From a virus, in the IMG/VR virus record IMGVR_UViG_3300005453_000089, positions 1 to 28,610 of that record: a stretch of DNA of 28,610 bases; one strand, given 5' to 3'. The notes beneath the pieces were generated by a model. It was not told where the DNA came from, made no database searches, and saw nothing but the letters and a program-made list of their open reading frames with translations. Positions within the stretch are counted from its first letter, which is position 1, and each line of letters starts with the position of its first letter. Positions 7,345 through 15,705 of the stretch are shown here, piece after piece. A program made the translations under genes and the position numbers.

Positions 7345-8801
7345 CGGAGGAATTCCTTAACCTCACTTGTTATCTGTTTCGGGTCGTCAGGATGCACAAA
7401 GTATCCGTCTCGGAATTGGAAAGGTTGCTTTCCGTACCAGGACTTCTCTGGGTAGCAGATCTCATACTCGATCTGGGGTGCCACCACCAGCCAATCGAAG
7501 TGACGAGGCAGTTGGTGCATCGTGACATCCTCCACGATGCAGAGGTACTCTCGCAGTTCCTCTCGGACCACATCGGCCACGATGCTATCGTGGATCTGCC
7601 CGACGATCTTGCTTTGGAGCCCAGCTTTTCTCAGCCGGCGGTTGATTTGGATCAGGCTCCAGAGCAGACAGTGAAAGGCTGATCCTTGAATCGGGTAGTT
7701 CACCACAGCGTTCCGTGGGAAGAACCCCTGAACACGGAAACCAGATAGGAGGTCAAAATAGCCACGCTCTTGGTACTTCTGGTACCACTCTTTCCTCCAC
7801 CTCCCATAATCGCGGAATCGACGGTTCCAGAAATCGTCCTCGACCTGCTTTACATGGTACTCGAAGGTTCCAGGCACCGGTTCCTTCTCCATGTCACAAG
7901 CTCCCAATTCACGAATTCCCTTGTCTCGAAGGTGGTCATACAGAGACCGTCCATCCGGTGCCTTTAGGTTCCCCTTCCGAATCCAATCCCACAGAGCTCT
8001 GGCACAGGACTTGTAGAAGTCCCCATAGAATTGCGGGAAGACGAACTTGTTCTTCGCTCCGTACCGGATGTCTTTGGTGACCTGGCTGGGCTCTAGACAG
8101 TAGAGTTGAGCTGCCAGATCTCGGTGCATATCCTTCTTTGGATCGCGAATGTAGCTGATGAAATTCTCGTCCCGGTGATAGGCTGCTGAGACGACAACCT
8201 CTATCCCTTTGAAGTCGTTCTCCACCAACAGACACCCTTTGGAGGGGATGAACAGAGATCGGACCAGACGCGAAGCTTCCTTATCACGGACCGGGAAGTT
8301 CTGGAAATTCGGTGAGTCAGATGAAGACCGGTAGGTCCGGGCCGTATGGAGGTTGAACACCGGATGGATCCGCCCATCCGGTGCGATCTCCTTCTGGATG
8401 CCAAACAGAAACGTTCCCAAGATCTTTTCGATCTTTAGGTATTCACCAATCCTCTGAATGATGGGGACGTCGACCTCCTGGAGCACCTCTTCATCAACCG
8501 ACGGACGTCCTTTCTCCGTCAGCCGAGTGACCGGATACTTCAGCTCTTGATAGAGGATGTATGCCAATTGGTCACGGGAGGCGAGATTGGCATTCTCACC
8601 GAATCGCTTCCGCCAATGTTTCCAGAGTGGATCAGTGACGATCGCATGACGCAGCTTCAAGAGCCTCTGAGAAGCCTCCTCAATCGCCTCCTTCAACCGC
8701 TTCCGATGGATCCGAATGCCATTCTCCTCAACTCGGCTCAGTTCAATGGCACCATGGTGGAGGAGCTGGTAGCCTTCCTGGAGGAAAGGTTTAATCACCA
8801 T
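7296..8801 (-). CDS. Family A DNA polymerase (polymerase domain only)
   Basis: The 501-aa protein holds only the palm-fingers-thumb part of a Pol I-type enzyme. Motif A reads ENDFKGIEVVV (about residue 195). Motif B runs from RYGAKNKFVFPQFYG (about 245-258). Motif C reads GQIHDSIVADV (about 400). The catalytic Asp of motifs A and C are present, but motif C is HDS instead of the usual HDE. Proofreading and a UDG domain are on a separate upstream protein (8791-9972), which overlaps by 11 bases. AGGAG 7 nt before the ATG shows that the polymerase is made as its own chain. It would be the replicative polymerase, working with the clamp and loader encoded beside it. Confidence 0.95.
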   Translation of the reverse strand: MVIKPFLQEGYQLLHHGAIELSRVEENGIRIHRKRLKEAIEEASQRLLKLRHAIVTDPLWKHWRKRFGENANLASRDQLAYILYQELKYPVTRLTEKGRPSVDEEVLQEVDVPIIQRIGEYLKIEKILGTFLFGIQKEIAPDGRIHPVFNLHTARTYRSSSDSPNFQNFPVRDKEASRLVRSLFIPSKGCLLVENDFKGIEVVVSAAYHRDENFISYIRDPKKDMHRDLAAQLYCLEPSQVTKDIRYGAKNKFVFPQFYGDFYKSCARALWDWIRKGNLKAPDGRSLYDHLRDKGIRELGACDMEKEPVPGTFEYHVKQVEDDFWNRRFRDYGRWRKEWYQKYQERGYFDLLSGFRVQGFFPRNAVVNYPIQGSAFHCLLWSLIQINRRLRKAGLQSKIVGQIHDSIVADVVREELREYLCIVEDVTMHQLPRHFDWLVVAPQIEYEICYPEKSWYGKQPFQFRDGYFVHPDDPKQITSEVKEFLRWNSTRNTDPNGSKTS

Positions 8802-9972
8802 ATCCCATCTCTTGTCGTTGAAGCTTTGCCAGGTGCCACTCTAGCAAAGCATCCATGCCACCGTATCGGAGAAGAGTCCGTGGCTCGATCTCGGTGATCC
8901 GATTCAGACGACTCCGACCATTCCCGGTCAGGAAAGCTTCCACCTGCTGGTTGTAGGTAGGGACTCCGAGCCTCACCAGCGCCTGGAACTTCAGAGAACA
9001 GATACCTTGGCGGTTGTCCAGGACATGCGCCGCCAGCATGGTATCCCAACCCCACCTCACCACACCCCGCCCAAAGACGTGACGAGTCCAACGCTCCTCC
9101 ATCTTCAGGTTCGAGGCGATTTTCCAACATCGTTTCGAGAACAGAACCTCGGCAGTCGCAGCTTGCGTCCGGGGAGTCCAAAGGAAGGAGATGGTATGCT
9201 TCCCATTGGAGATGGCACAGGAGAAGATTCGACCCCCTGGCGTCTCAGGCTTTAGACAGTTGGTCTCGTAGTCTACCGCCACCCATCCCCCTTCCTCTAC
9301 AATCTCCCTGATTGTCTGTTCGATCTTGGCTTCATCGAAGGTGCAAACGATAGACCCGGTGTCAACCTGGGGACGGGGTCGATCTACCAGCTCAAAGGCA
9401 CTTCTGAGATGATCTAGGACGGCTCGGTCGAGTACAGGATGGTTGGCACGGAGGAGATAAGCTGGGTGATAGGTAGGACAGAGCCAGAAGTCAGGCAACG
9501 GGATCTGCCACCCAATCCAACGTTCGAGGTTGCCGATGTCCTGCCAGTAGGGGAGCAAGACACTCTGGAGTGCCGATCGTCCCAAGGTGATGACTACCTT
9601 CGGACGTAGCTTCTTCAGGACATTGTTCAGGTTGGGGTAGCAATAGAGGATCTGATCAGGTGTAGGTGTAGCGTTCCGAACCGGCCGACAGATGACCGAG
9701 TTGGTGACCCAGGTGTCCTCATCTAGGTCTACTCCGATTTCATAGAGTTGAGTTCGGAGAAGTTGACCCGAAGTGCCGACAAAAGGTCGACCTTTCTCAT
9801 CCTCAGTCTCTCCTGGGGCCTCTCCTACCACCAGAACCGAACGCTTGCCTTTCCCATAGGGAGGCATCTTGGGAGAACGACAATGCCGGTAGAGCCCACA
9901 GGCACCACACCGTGGCACGGTGGGGATATTCGCCTGATGAGAAGAGAGGGAAGTGTGGAAGAAACCCCTCAT
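8791..9972 (-). CDS. Family 4 uracil-DNA glycosylase fused to DnaQ-like 3'-5' exonuclease
   Basis: Residues 1 to about 190 are a family 4 UDG. The iron-sulfur ligands are Cys22, Cys25, Cys95 and Cys111 (C-X2-C-X69-C-X15-C). The active-site block GEAPGETEDEKGRPFVG is at residues 50-66, and the later motif reads CPTYHPAYLLR. Residues about 200-393 are a proofreading exonuclease with VAVDYETNCL (Exo I Asp/Glu), NLKMEERW (Exo II) and YGGMDALLEW (Exo III). The exonuclease would proofread for the separate polymerase encoded immediately downstream. UDG-like domains fused to phage Pol A enzymes are known (SPO1-type, from memory), but here the chain is broken before the polymerase domain. The start overlaps the clamp stop (ATGA). 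Confidence 0.9.
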   Translation of the reverse strand: MRGFFHTSLSSHQANIPTVPRCGACGLYRHCRSPKMPPYGKGKRSVLVVGEAPGETEDEKGRPFVGTSGQLLRTQLYEIGVDLDEDTWVTNSVICRPVRNATPTPDQILYCYPNLNNVLKKLRPKVVITLGRSALQSVLLPYWQDIGNLERWIGWQIPLPDFWLCPTYHPAYLLRANHPVLDRAVLDHLRSAFELVDRPRPQVDTGSIVCTFDEAKIEQTIREIVEEGGWVAVDYETNCLKPETPGGRIFSCAISNGKHTISFLWTPRTQAATAEVLFSKRCWKIASNLKMEERWTRHVFGRGVVRWGWDTMLAAHVLDNRQGICSLKFQALVRLGVPTYNQQVEAFLTGNGRSRLNRITEIEPRTLLRYGGMDALLEWHLAKLQRQEMGYGD

Positions 9973-11012
9973 TCAGCCTTCTCTTGCTCTTCAGCATTCG
10001 GTTTCCCCAGCACAGTGACGTAGACCCAGTTCTCTCCTTCCACCTTCAACCGTTCATCACTGATTTGAGCGTCCGAATAGTGCTCGGAGAGGTGCGCCAA
10101 TAGATCAGGAGAGATGAAGAACCGCAGCTCTGGACCTCGGTATTGGACACGCTTCACCTCACGATACCAGCCGCTCAGGCCTCGACCTTCAAGGCGGATG
10201 CGATCTTCCCTCAGAGTGACTTCAATCAACGGGTCACCAGCTCTGTCTCGTGCAAAGACAGCCGCTCGTTCACTGGCTTCTTTCAGACCCTGTGGGATAC
10301 GGATGGGATAGCCCTCAAATCGCGTCAGTGGAGAGAGGTCTGGATACTCATCCGCGAACCGCCGACACGACAACACCAACCCTGATTCGTTCCTGAAGTG
10401 AATCCAAGAGGGGGTGAGGCAAACTGATTCCATTCCTAGATCCAAGATCTGAGAGAGGGAGGAACCCCGAACCAATACCTTTTCAGTCAGACCCGTCGGA
10501 AACCGGTAGCGAATCATCTGGAGATTGTCACAACTCTCCATCCCTTTGGGAGTGAGATGAATACAGGTCAGCAGGAACTTCGATTCATCTGTCGAAACAC
10601 AATGGCGTACCAGCTTCAGTGCCTCCAAGAAGGTCTTGGGCAGAGGCTTCCACTGGTCTTCGGATGGGTTCTCAACCTGGTTGATAGGCAGGTGGATCTC
10701 AGCATCCTTCACCATCCCGAAAGCTCGACGCTTCCCTTTGAAGATGACTTCACCATTCTCTCCTTCCTCCACTGTCAATTCGGCATCAGGAAGCTTGTCG
10801 AGGATGTCTCGAAGGACCTGAGCCTGGATGGCACCATTGATTGGGAGGACGGTTCGCTTCCGACAGGCGATCTCGTCATTGAATGTCATGACGACACCAT
10901 CCTGAAAGCAGAAGCAGGAGCTCTGCTCGATGAATTCTCGGGAGCTCAGGCCAGGTTTGACTTGGTCAAGATCCCTGATCAGTTCCTCGCGTTGGATTGT
11001 CGTGGCGCTCAT
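9969..11012 (-). CDS. DNA sliding clamp (beta-clamp-like)
   Basis: The 347-aa length (from ATG 11012) fits three clamp domains. The protein begins MSATTIQREELIRDLDQVKPGL, the typical first helix of a beta clamp. It has repeated beta-rich segments and the domain-2/3 pattern LSCRRFADEYPDL, which is like the FPDY region of bacterial clamps. It would tether the polymerase and repair enzymes to DNA. An ATG at 11072 would add 20 residues that look unlike the family and lie deep in the preceding ORF, so the inner start is preferred. A strong SD is not seen at either. It overlaps the preceding small ORF by 47 bases. Confidence 0.85.
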   Translation of the reverse strand: MSATTIQREELIRDLDQVKPGLSSREFIEQSSCFCFQDGVVMTFNDEIACRKRTVLPINGAIQAQVLRDILDKLPDAELTVEEGENGEVIFKGKRRAFGMVKDAEIHLPINQVENPSEDQWKPLPKTFLEALKLVRHCVSTDESKFLLTCIHLTPKGMESCDNLQMIRYRFPTGLTEKVLVRGSSLSQILDLGMESVCLTPSWIHFRNESGLVLSCRRFADEYPDLSPLTRFEGYPIRIPQGLKEASERAAVFARDRAGDPLIEVTLREDRIRLEGRGLSGWYREVKRVQYRGPELRFFISPDLLAHLSEHYSDAQISDERLKVEGENWVYVTVLGKPNAEEQEKAE

Positions 11013-11172
11013 GTTTGATTCTGAGGTGTTCAGCCAATCGTTTGGGGTAGGCTTTGTCCCGGGACTCCTCATGGAGGAACTTGTACGTCAGCATGACGTG
11101 AGGTTTCCGTCTGGGAATCAACGTCTCTGGCAGTGATCGCCAGACACATCCTCCTGAGAAGTAGATGCGCAT
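10966..11172 (-). CDS. Small ORF downstream of the DpdA-like gene (68 aa)
   Basis: The ATG at 11172 follows the transglycosylase stop almost directly. The peptide begins MRIYFSGGCVWRSLPETLI and has a central HVMLTYKFL strand before a very basic C-terminus (KRLAEHLRIKHERHDNP). I do not recognise a family with confidence. It fills a gap that would otherwise be about 160 bases in a gap-free operon, but its 3' end overlaps the clamp start by 47 bases. A role linked to DNA modification is suggested only by its position. The basic tail could bind nucleic acid. Confidence 0.5.
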   Translation of the reverse strand: MRIYFSGGCVWRSLPETLIPRRKPHVMLTYKFLHEESRDKAYPKRLAEHLRIKHERHDNPTRGTDQGS

Positions 11173-11173
11173 A

Positions 11174-12136
11174 TCAGAATCCAAAGCCTCTCCGATAGGC
11201 TATCGCATGGTCTTCAGCGATAGCAGGGTCCAATCGGTTCTCCCGTGAGGAGATAAAGTTCTCCAACTGTTTCAGGTAGTGGAGGTTCACCATACAACGG
11301 GCCGCATAATCTGTCGGGCATTCTTGGGCCACATTCATTTTCATCTCGTCCTCATCTACCCAGGTCTGAACCTGTTGCAACCAGGCATCAACCTGACTAC
11401 GAATTATCTTGGGGACGTTGGTGTAGTGGGACCATTTTTCAGACCGTTGAGGGGAATCGTTTGAGATCGCTACGAGTGTCGGGGGCCGATCATACCGCCA
11501 CCTCCCTTCTCGATCTCGTTCTGGAATCAGAATCCCCCCATAGGCAGCGATCTTGATCCAACTAGCCGAGTCCACCGACCACCAGGGGTAACGCATCATC
11601 AGCTCCCAGGAAGTCATGGCGAACCCATGCGTCCGCACGATGGGACGGTATTGGTTCGAGGCAGGACACAGCAGCTTGAACAGCCCGTCTGCCCATTTAT
11701 AGTACCCACGTTTCGCCACACCTTGGCCTAGTCCGCCCACACCGAGCAGATCGTAGCCTTTCTCAATGTACCGCTCGACGAACTGGAGCGGCGTCTGGAA
11801 GTGTACTACAGGCACAGGTCGAAGTCCATGCTCTTGCTCGAAGTAGCATTGCACCTCCCAGGTCAGTTGGGGATTCGATATCACGTCCACCGTAGCGAAG
11901 AGGAGGTCTTCATTCCGGAGACACTTCATCAGGTAGGCGTATTGATCGCAGTACAACCTGAAAGCTGACCCTTTCTTCAGAGAGTAGAACGAGAAGTCCC
12001 CTTGGGTCCACCGTCCTGGAGGGGCCTCCAATTCCCGCCCATGCTTTCCAATGCGTTCTTGGAGCTTCAGGACGTGGATGTTGTAGAGGGAGTGCGCCCC
12101 ACTATCGATGAAGAGTGATTCCGAATAGAATTCCAT
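11174..12136 (-). CDS. dpdA: DpdA-like DNA 7-deazaguanine transglycosylase
   Basis: The 320-aa protein has the layout of the TGT/DpdA superfamily. FIDSGAHSLY (Asp11) is at the N-terminus, TVDVI is near residue 84, GVGGLGQG is at 132-139, and RTHGFAMTSW precedes YPWWSVDSASW with Asp189. In this family the two Asp residues carry out base exchange. DpdA replaces guanine in DNA with preQ0 or a derivative, protecting phage DNA from host restriction. No CxCxxC-type zinc cluster of bacterial tRNA TGT is visible. The gene is coupled to folE by a TGATG overlap and lies in a run queD-queE-folE-dpdA, which strongly supports the DNA-modification role. Confidence 0.85.
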   Translation of the reverse strand: MEFYSESLFIDSGAHSLYNIHVLKLQERIGKHGRELEAPPGRWTQGDFSFYSLKKGSAFRLYCDQYAYLMKCLRNEDLLFATVDVISNPQLTWEVQCYFEQEHGLRPVPVVHFQTPLQFVERYIEKGYDLLGVGGLGQGVAKRGYYKWADGLFKLLCPASNQYRPIVRTHGFAMTSWELMMRYPWWSVDSASWIKIAAYGGILIPERDREGRWRYDRPPTLVAISNDSPQRSEKWSHYTNVPKIIRSQVDAWLQQVQTWVDEDEMKMNVAQECPTDYAARCMVNLHYLKQLENFISSRENRLDPAIAEDHAIAYRRGFGF

Positions 12137-12696
12137 CAGTGTGGTGTGTAGGCGAGAGACAGGAACTCTTGGCGAACCTTGCCATCTTTCAAGAATTCCC
12201 CACGGAGTGCACTGGTCACGGTATGGTGACCCTGTTTACAGATTCCCCGTGACTCCATACAGAGGTGACGAGCTCGAATCACCACCCCCACCCCTTTGGG
12301 TTTCAGGTGCGTGTCCAACGCATCAGCGATCTGTCTCGTCAATCGTTCCTGTACCTGAAGTCGTCGAGCGTAAACGTCCACCAATCTCCCTATCTTGGAG
12401 AGGCCGACGATCCTCCCATTCGGAATGTAGGCCACCGTCACAGTCCCGAAGAACGGGGCCAAGTGGTGCTCGCAGTGGGAGTAGAAAGGGAGATCCCTCA
12501 CGACAACCATTTCATCATAGTTCTCTCCTCCATCTTCAAAGGCTCGGAGGATCTTCTCAGGGTTTTGGTGGTAGCCTCGGGTCCATTCCCTCCAGGCTCT
12601 GACCACACGCTTCGGCGTATCCCGAAGCCCTTCACGTTCCGGATCTTCCCCGATGAAGAGGAGAAGATCTCGAATAGCTTTCTCGACCTGTTTCAT
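12136..12696 (-). CDS. folE: GTP cyclohydrolase I FolE
   Basis: FolE converts GTP to dihydroneopterin triphosphate, the entry step of the 7-deazaguanine pathway. The 186-aa length is normal. The zinc/catalytic region [11 protein letters not shown] is present, as is the later RHLCMESRG with the third zinc ligand. The segment [25 protein letters not shown] is a family hallmark. The start is ATG 12696, which overlaps the queE stop as TGATG. A TTG one codon earlier is less likely. In a phage cell this enzyme would push host GTP into deazaguanine production. Confidence 0.96.
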   Translation of the reverse strand: MKQVEKAIRDLLLFIGEDPEREGLRDTPKRVVRAWREWTRGYHQNPEKILRAFEDGGENYDEMVVVRDLPFYSHCEHHLAPFFGTVTVAYIPNGRIVGLSKIGRLVDVYARRLQVQERLTRQIADALDTHLKPKGVGVVIRARHLCMESRGICKQGHHTVTSALRGEFLKDGKVRQEFLSLAYTPH

Positions 12697-13397
12697 CAAT
12701 AGCCTCTCTCAGGGTCTCCACCCAACGGAACTGGAGGTTGAGAACGGGAATCGAGCTGGTCAGCTCGGTAGAGTTTATGCACTTGCCACCCAGCTCGAAA
12801 AGGATCACCGTGCTTCAAGACCCATTGGACGATAGCTCGACGCAATTTGGGATCTTTTCGGTGTCCCCACTCAGGGTGAATCCAAATCACAGGCTGGTTG
12901 GGATTCAGGTAGAATTGGGCATCCCACAGGACCTTCCAATAGAACTCGAGGTCATCGGGCGTCTCGACGATGATCTTGAACTCATGGGCTTTGTCAATAT
13001 TCTCCTTCAGTGGCAGTTTCCACTTCTTTGGAGACAATGTGATCCAGTCGACGTCCCCTTGGATCGGAAAGCCTCCGCTCGTCTCCAAGTGGATGCGTGG
13101 GATAGGGTCTCGATTCGCCTTGAGTGCCGCCACCAGCGGACGCAAGTCGTAGATGCTGGGTTCTCCTCCGGTGATCACCACTATCTCAGCTTTCGTCTCA
13201 GCGGCCTCCTCAGCCAGTTGCTGCTCGTCCATCCGCGGGACCTTAGCCGGTTTGAAGTTCGGATGCCAGGTCCCAGCCGAATCGCACCAGGGGCACTTCA
13301 CCGGACATCCATAGAGCCGAATAAAGAAAGCCCGACGCCCCAGATGAACTCCTTCACCTTGGATGGTGAAGAACCGCTCGTGTACGAAGTATTCCAT
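12696..13397 (-). CDS. queE: 7-carboxy-7-deazaguanine synthase QueE (radical SAM)
   Basis: QueE is a radical SAM enzyme that turns 6-carboxytetrahydropterin into 7-carboxy-7-deazaguanine. The 4Fe-4S motif is C31-X3-C35-X2-C38, preceded by the substrate-site start [21 protein letters not shown] motif typical of SAM binding follows. The 233-aa length is standard. It is coupled on both sides: queD stop/queE start as TGATG and queE stop/folE start as TGATG. It is the committed ring-contracting step of the pathway encoded here. Confidence 0.96.
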   Translation of the reverse strand: MEYFVHERFFTIQGEGVHLGRRAFFIRLYGCPVKCPWCDSAGTWHPNFKPAKVPRMDEQQLAEEAAETKAEIVVITGGEPSIYDLRPLVAALKANRDPIPRIHLETSGGFPIQGDVDWITLSPKKWKLPLKENIDKAHEFKIIVETPDDLEFYWKVLWDAQFYLNPNQPVIWIHPEWGHRKDPKLRRAIVQWVLKHGDPFRAGWQVHKLYRADQLDSRSQPPVPLGGDPERGY

Positions 13398-13861
13398 CAG
13401 AATTTGACGTTGGAGGAGTTCTTCTCGTCCTCGTAGCAGGTGACCGAAACCACCCGCACTCCTCGGCTAAAGCTGCTGGGGTTTCGGTTCAGGATCTCCT
13501 GAACGTTCCTTCCAACCCACCGAGCCAGACCTTCCATCGAACAGTCGGACACCTTCACGATCTTGAAGAGGTGGCGATTATTGGAGACTGCCTGGAACTC
13601 GGCATCCCACTTCAGGAACTTCAGCAGGAGAGGATCATCAAGGTTCAAGAGGATGGTATGGTCGAAGTTCTCATCGAACCACGCCTTGACGTCATCCATC
13701 TTGCCGACGTCCAGGATGAATCCGCATGGGTCCAGCTTGTCGGCAGTCAAGGTGACCTCGAAGTACCAGTTATGTCCGTGAACTTGAGCACAATGCCCAT
13801 CGTGTTTCGGCTGACGATGGGCGGCTGGATACGGACCGAATCGTTTCGTGATCGTCATCAT
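13397..13861 (-). CDS. queD: 6-carboxy-5,6,7,8-tetrahydropterin synthase QueD
   Basis: QueD makes 6-carboxytetrahydropterin from the FolE product. The motif C24AQVHGH30 supplies the catalytic Cys and two zinc His, and His15 is the likely third ligand. ILDVGKMDDVK and FDHTILLN match the family core. The C-terminal CYEDEKNS contains the expected Glu. The 154-aa length is normal for the family. The gene overlaps the preceding DNA-binding-like ORF in an ATGA and is the first of the queD-queE-folE-dpdA run. Two tandem ATGs occur at the start, and the first is used here. Confidence 0.95.
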   Translation of the reverse strand: MMTITKRFGPYPAAHRQPKHDGHCAQVHGHNWYFEVTLTADKLDPCGFILDVGKMDDVKAWFDENFDHTILLNLDDPLLLKFLKWDAEFQAVSNNRHLFKIVKVSDCSMEGLARWVGRNVQEILNRNPSSFSRGVRVVSVTCYEDEKNSSNVKF

Positions 13862-14295
13862 AGCTCTGTTTTCGCACTCTCAGGAGTGGGTTTCAGCCGG
13901 TACACGACCATGACTCGGCGCTCTACCTGACCCCTGACCATCATCCGGTACAGACAAGACCGGACCCGGTCCAGAGAGAGGTCGGCACTCAGTGCGATGG
14001 CGTCCTCGTCTTTCCATTCAGGTGAGAGAACCGCAGCCACTCGTGAGGCATAGGACCCTTTTCGAAAGCCAAACGCATCGATTAAGGTGGGATTTTTGGT
14101 TTTCACCAGCCGGATCTCCGGCGTCTCTTTGATCATGCGGAAGAAGCTCCGGAGCCGAATCGGAACCTGATCTATGTTCAGCTTCTCCGGAACTTGCTTC
14201 AGGTACCTGACGATCTTCTCGTCAGACCACTCGTGGGGATTCTGGAACCCGATCCCTTTCAGAAAGGTAATGGCTTTTCTCCGAAGGATCTGCAT
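13858..14295 (-). CDS. Putative winged-helix DNA-binding protein (145 aa)
   Basis: No family is recognised. The N-terminal ~70 residues are helical. The C-terminal part, DEDAIALSADLSLDRVRSCLYRMMVRGQVERRVMVVYRL, looks like a winged helix with a recognition helix (DRVRSCLYRM) and a beta wing. It sits between the replicative helicase and queD. The 15-nt gap from the helicase stop contains no Shine-Dalgarno but has AGATAA exactly 6 nt before the ATG. Possible roles are a regulator of the modification genes or a helicase accessory factor. Neither is shown by the sequence. Confidence 0.6.
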   Translation of the reverse strand: MQILRRKAITFLKGIGFQNPHEWSDEKIVRYLKQVPEKLNIDQVPIRLRSFFRMIKETPEIRLVKTKNPTLIDAFGFRKGSYASRVAAVLSPEWKDEDAIALSADLSLDRVRSCLYRMMVRGQVERRVMVVYRLKPTPESAKTEL

Positions 14296-14310
14296 GGTGT
14301 ATTATCTGTT

Positions 14311-15705
14311 TTACCAGGAAGAGACGACGCATGGACAAGAGACAGCCAGCTCTGAGGCCGTGTACACCACTCGAGAGGTGCTATGGCGACCACGCCTTGC
14401 TACCACCCAGTTGAGGCGGTAGAGGCCCATCCATTTCTCGGCTTCTGTCTGGTTGATGCCGATCATCCCAGTCACGTGAGCATTCTTCCGCTTGTCTTCT
14501 GAGAAGTTCGAAGGGCCGATCAAGTGAGCCGAATAGGCTGGTGCATCCGTCTGAGTGGCTGTGATCACCAGACAATGAAAGTCAAGGGCGATCCGACGCA
14601 GAATGATCCAGGTGCGATTGACCTGGTGACGGACATCTTGTCGGCTCGTCTCAGGCTCAGGCTTCAAGAGATCGGCATAATCCACCACGATCACATCAGG
14701 AACCCAACCCCGACGGATGAATTCTCGGACGTCGGATTCAATGGCAGAAGCAGAGACGATGTAGCCACCTTGCCGCTTCAGTCGGAGGCGGGGCTCTTTA
14801 GCCCCGATCGATTCTTGGAACCGGGCCAACGCTTCGCAAGCTTCTTTGGCTGAGAGACGTTCTTTGAACTCTCGATCCTCAGCCATCACAGTCCGCTCCT
14901 TCCCTACCACCCTGATCTCTTTAGGCCAGCGAATATGCCCAGGACCGATAGGGCGTCGAGCGATGCGAGTGATCAACCGTTCTTCCACCTCCAATTCGGA
15001 CATGTCTCCGAGGACGTAGTAGAGGACCCGACGCCGGGACTTCAAGGCTCGATATACCATCTCCATCAACCAGAAGGACTTCCCGCGCTTGTCAGGACCG
15101 GCGAAGGCCACGAAACAGGTCCGACGAAGCTGTTGGTGAAAGAATTCGCCTAAGGCACCTGGGAGGTGGATGATGTCTTCTTCCTGTTCCGAACGCAAGG
15201 CTCGACACACCAGCTCTTTATCAAACGGATTCAGCCAGGTGTCAGTGGCGAGATCAGCTCGCTGGAAGTTAACCACCTTGTCTTCTGCCTCCGCCAGCAT
15301 CCCATTTCGGATCATCTGGCCCAGTTCCTCGTGGAGGCGTTCGAGGCGGAGACGCCTGAAATATTGGCCTGCCTTGTCGATGATGAAATCTTCATTCAGT
15401 TCCTCAGGCCGCTGCTCTCTGATGAGGTTGAGGAACTGTTCCATCAACTCGACCTGATCGGGGTCCGTGTTCTTCTCAGCCCATTCCTGGAAGTAGGTCC
15501 AGAGGGCTTCTCTTGGAGGTTGGTGGTACTTGGCCCAATGTTCTCGGCACCACCGCCAACACCGATTGGACCAAGGAGCTCGGAAAGGTCGGCTCTCCTC
15601 ACCCAAGTGAGTCACCAACCGGTCGAGCACCCCCGGATGGAGCGCCGCACCCGCCAAAATCCAGTGCTCTTCCGAGACGGTAAAGTCTTGGACTTTCATC
15701 CTCAA
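14311..15705 (-). CDS. Replicative DnaB-like helicase
   Basis: The 464-aa protein has an N-terminal helical region (about residues 1-160) and a RecA-fold C-terminal ATPase. Walker A is AGPDKRGKS (near 203), Walker B is VIVVDYADLL (near 338), and the later ITATQTDAPAYS region is the DnaB-type motif H3/H4 Gln sensor. It would form the hexamer that unwinds the fork. TTG at 15705 overlaps the upstream stop (TTGA) and has GGAG 7 nt before it. An ATG two codons later (15699) is 13 nt from the same SD, so TTG may be the true start. The organisation suggests tight translational coupling to the unknown gene upstream. Confidence 0.9.
   Translation of the reverse strand: MRMKVQDFTVSEEHWILAGAALHPGVLDRLVTHLGEESRPFRAPWSNRCWRWCREHWAKYHQPPREALWTYFQEWAEKNTDPDQVELMEQFLNLIREQRPEELNEDFIIDKAGQYFRRLRLERLHEELGQMIRNGMLAEAEDKVVNFQRADLATDTWLNPFDKELVCRALRSEQEEDIIHLPGALGEFFHQQLRRTCFVAFAGPDKRGKSFWLMEMVYRALKSRRRVLYYVLGDMSELEVEERLITRIARRPIGPGHIRWPKEIRVVGKERTVMAEDREFKERLSAKEACEALARFQESIGAKEPRLRLKRQGGYIVSASAIESDVREFIRRGWVPDVIVVDYADLLKPEPETSRQDVRHQVNRTWIILRRIALDFHCLVITATQTDAPAYSAHLIGPSNFSEDKRKNAHVTGMIGINQTEAEKWMGLYRLNWVVARRGRHSTSRVVYTASELAVSCPCVVSSW

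Noticed and set aside
12738-13436. 232-aa plus-strand ORF opposite queE
   Set aside because: The minus frame is a full QueE with an intact radical SAM motif, and the plus frame shows no family features.
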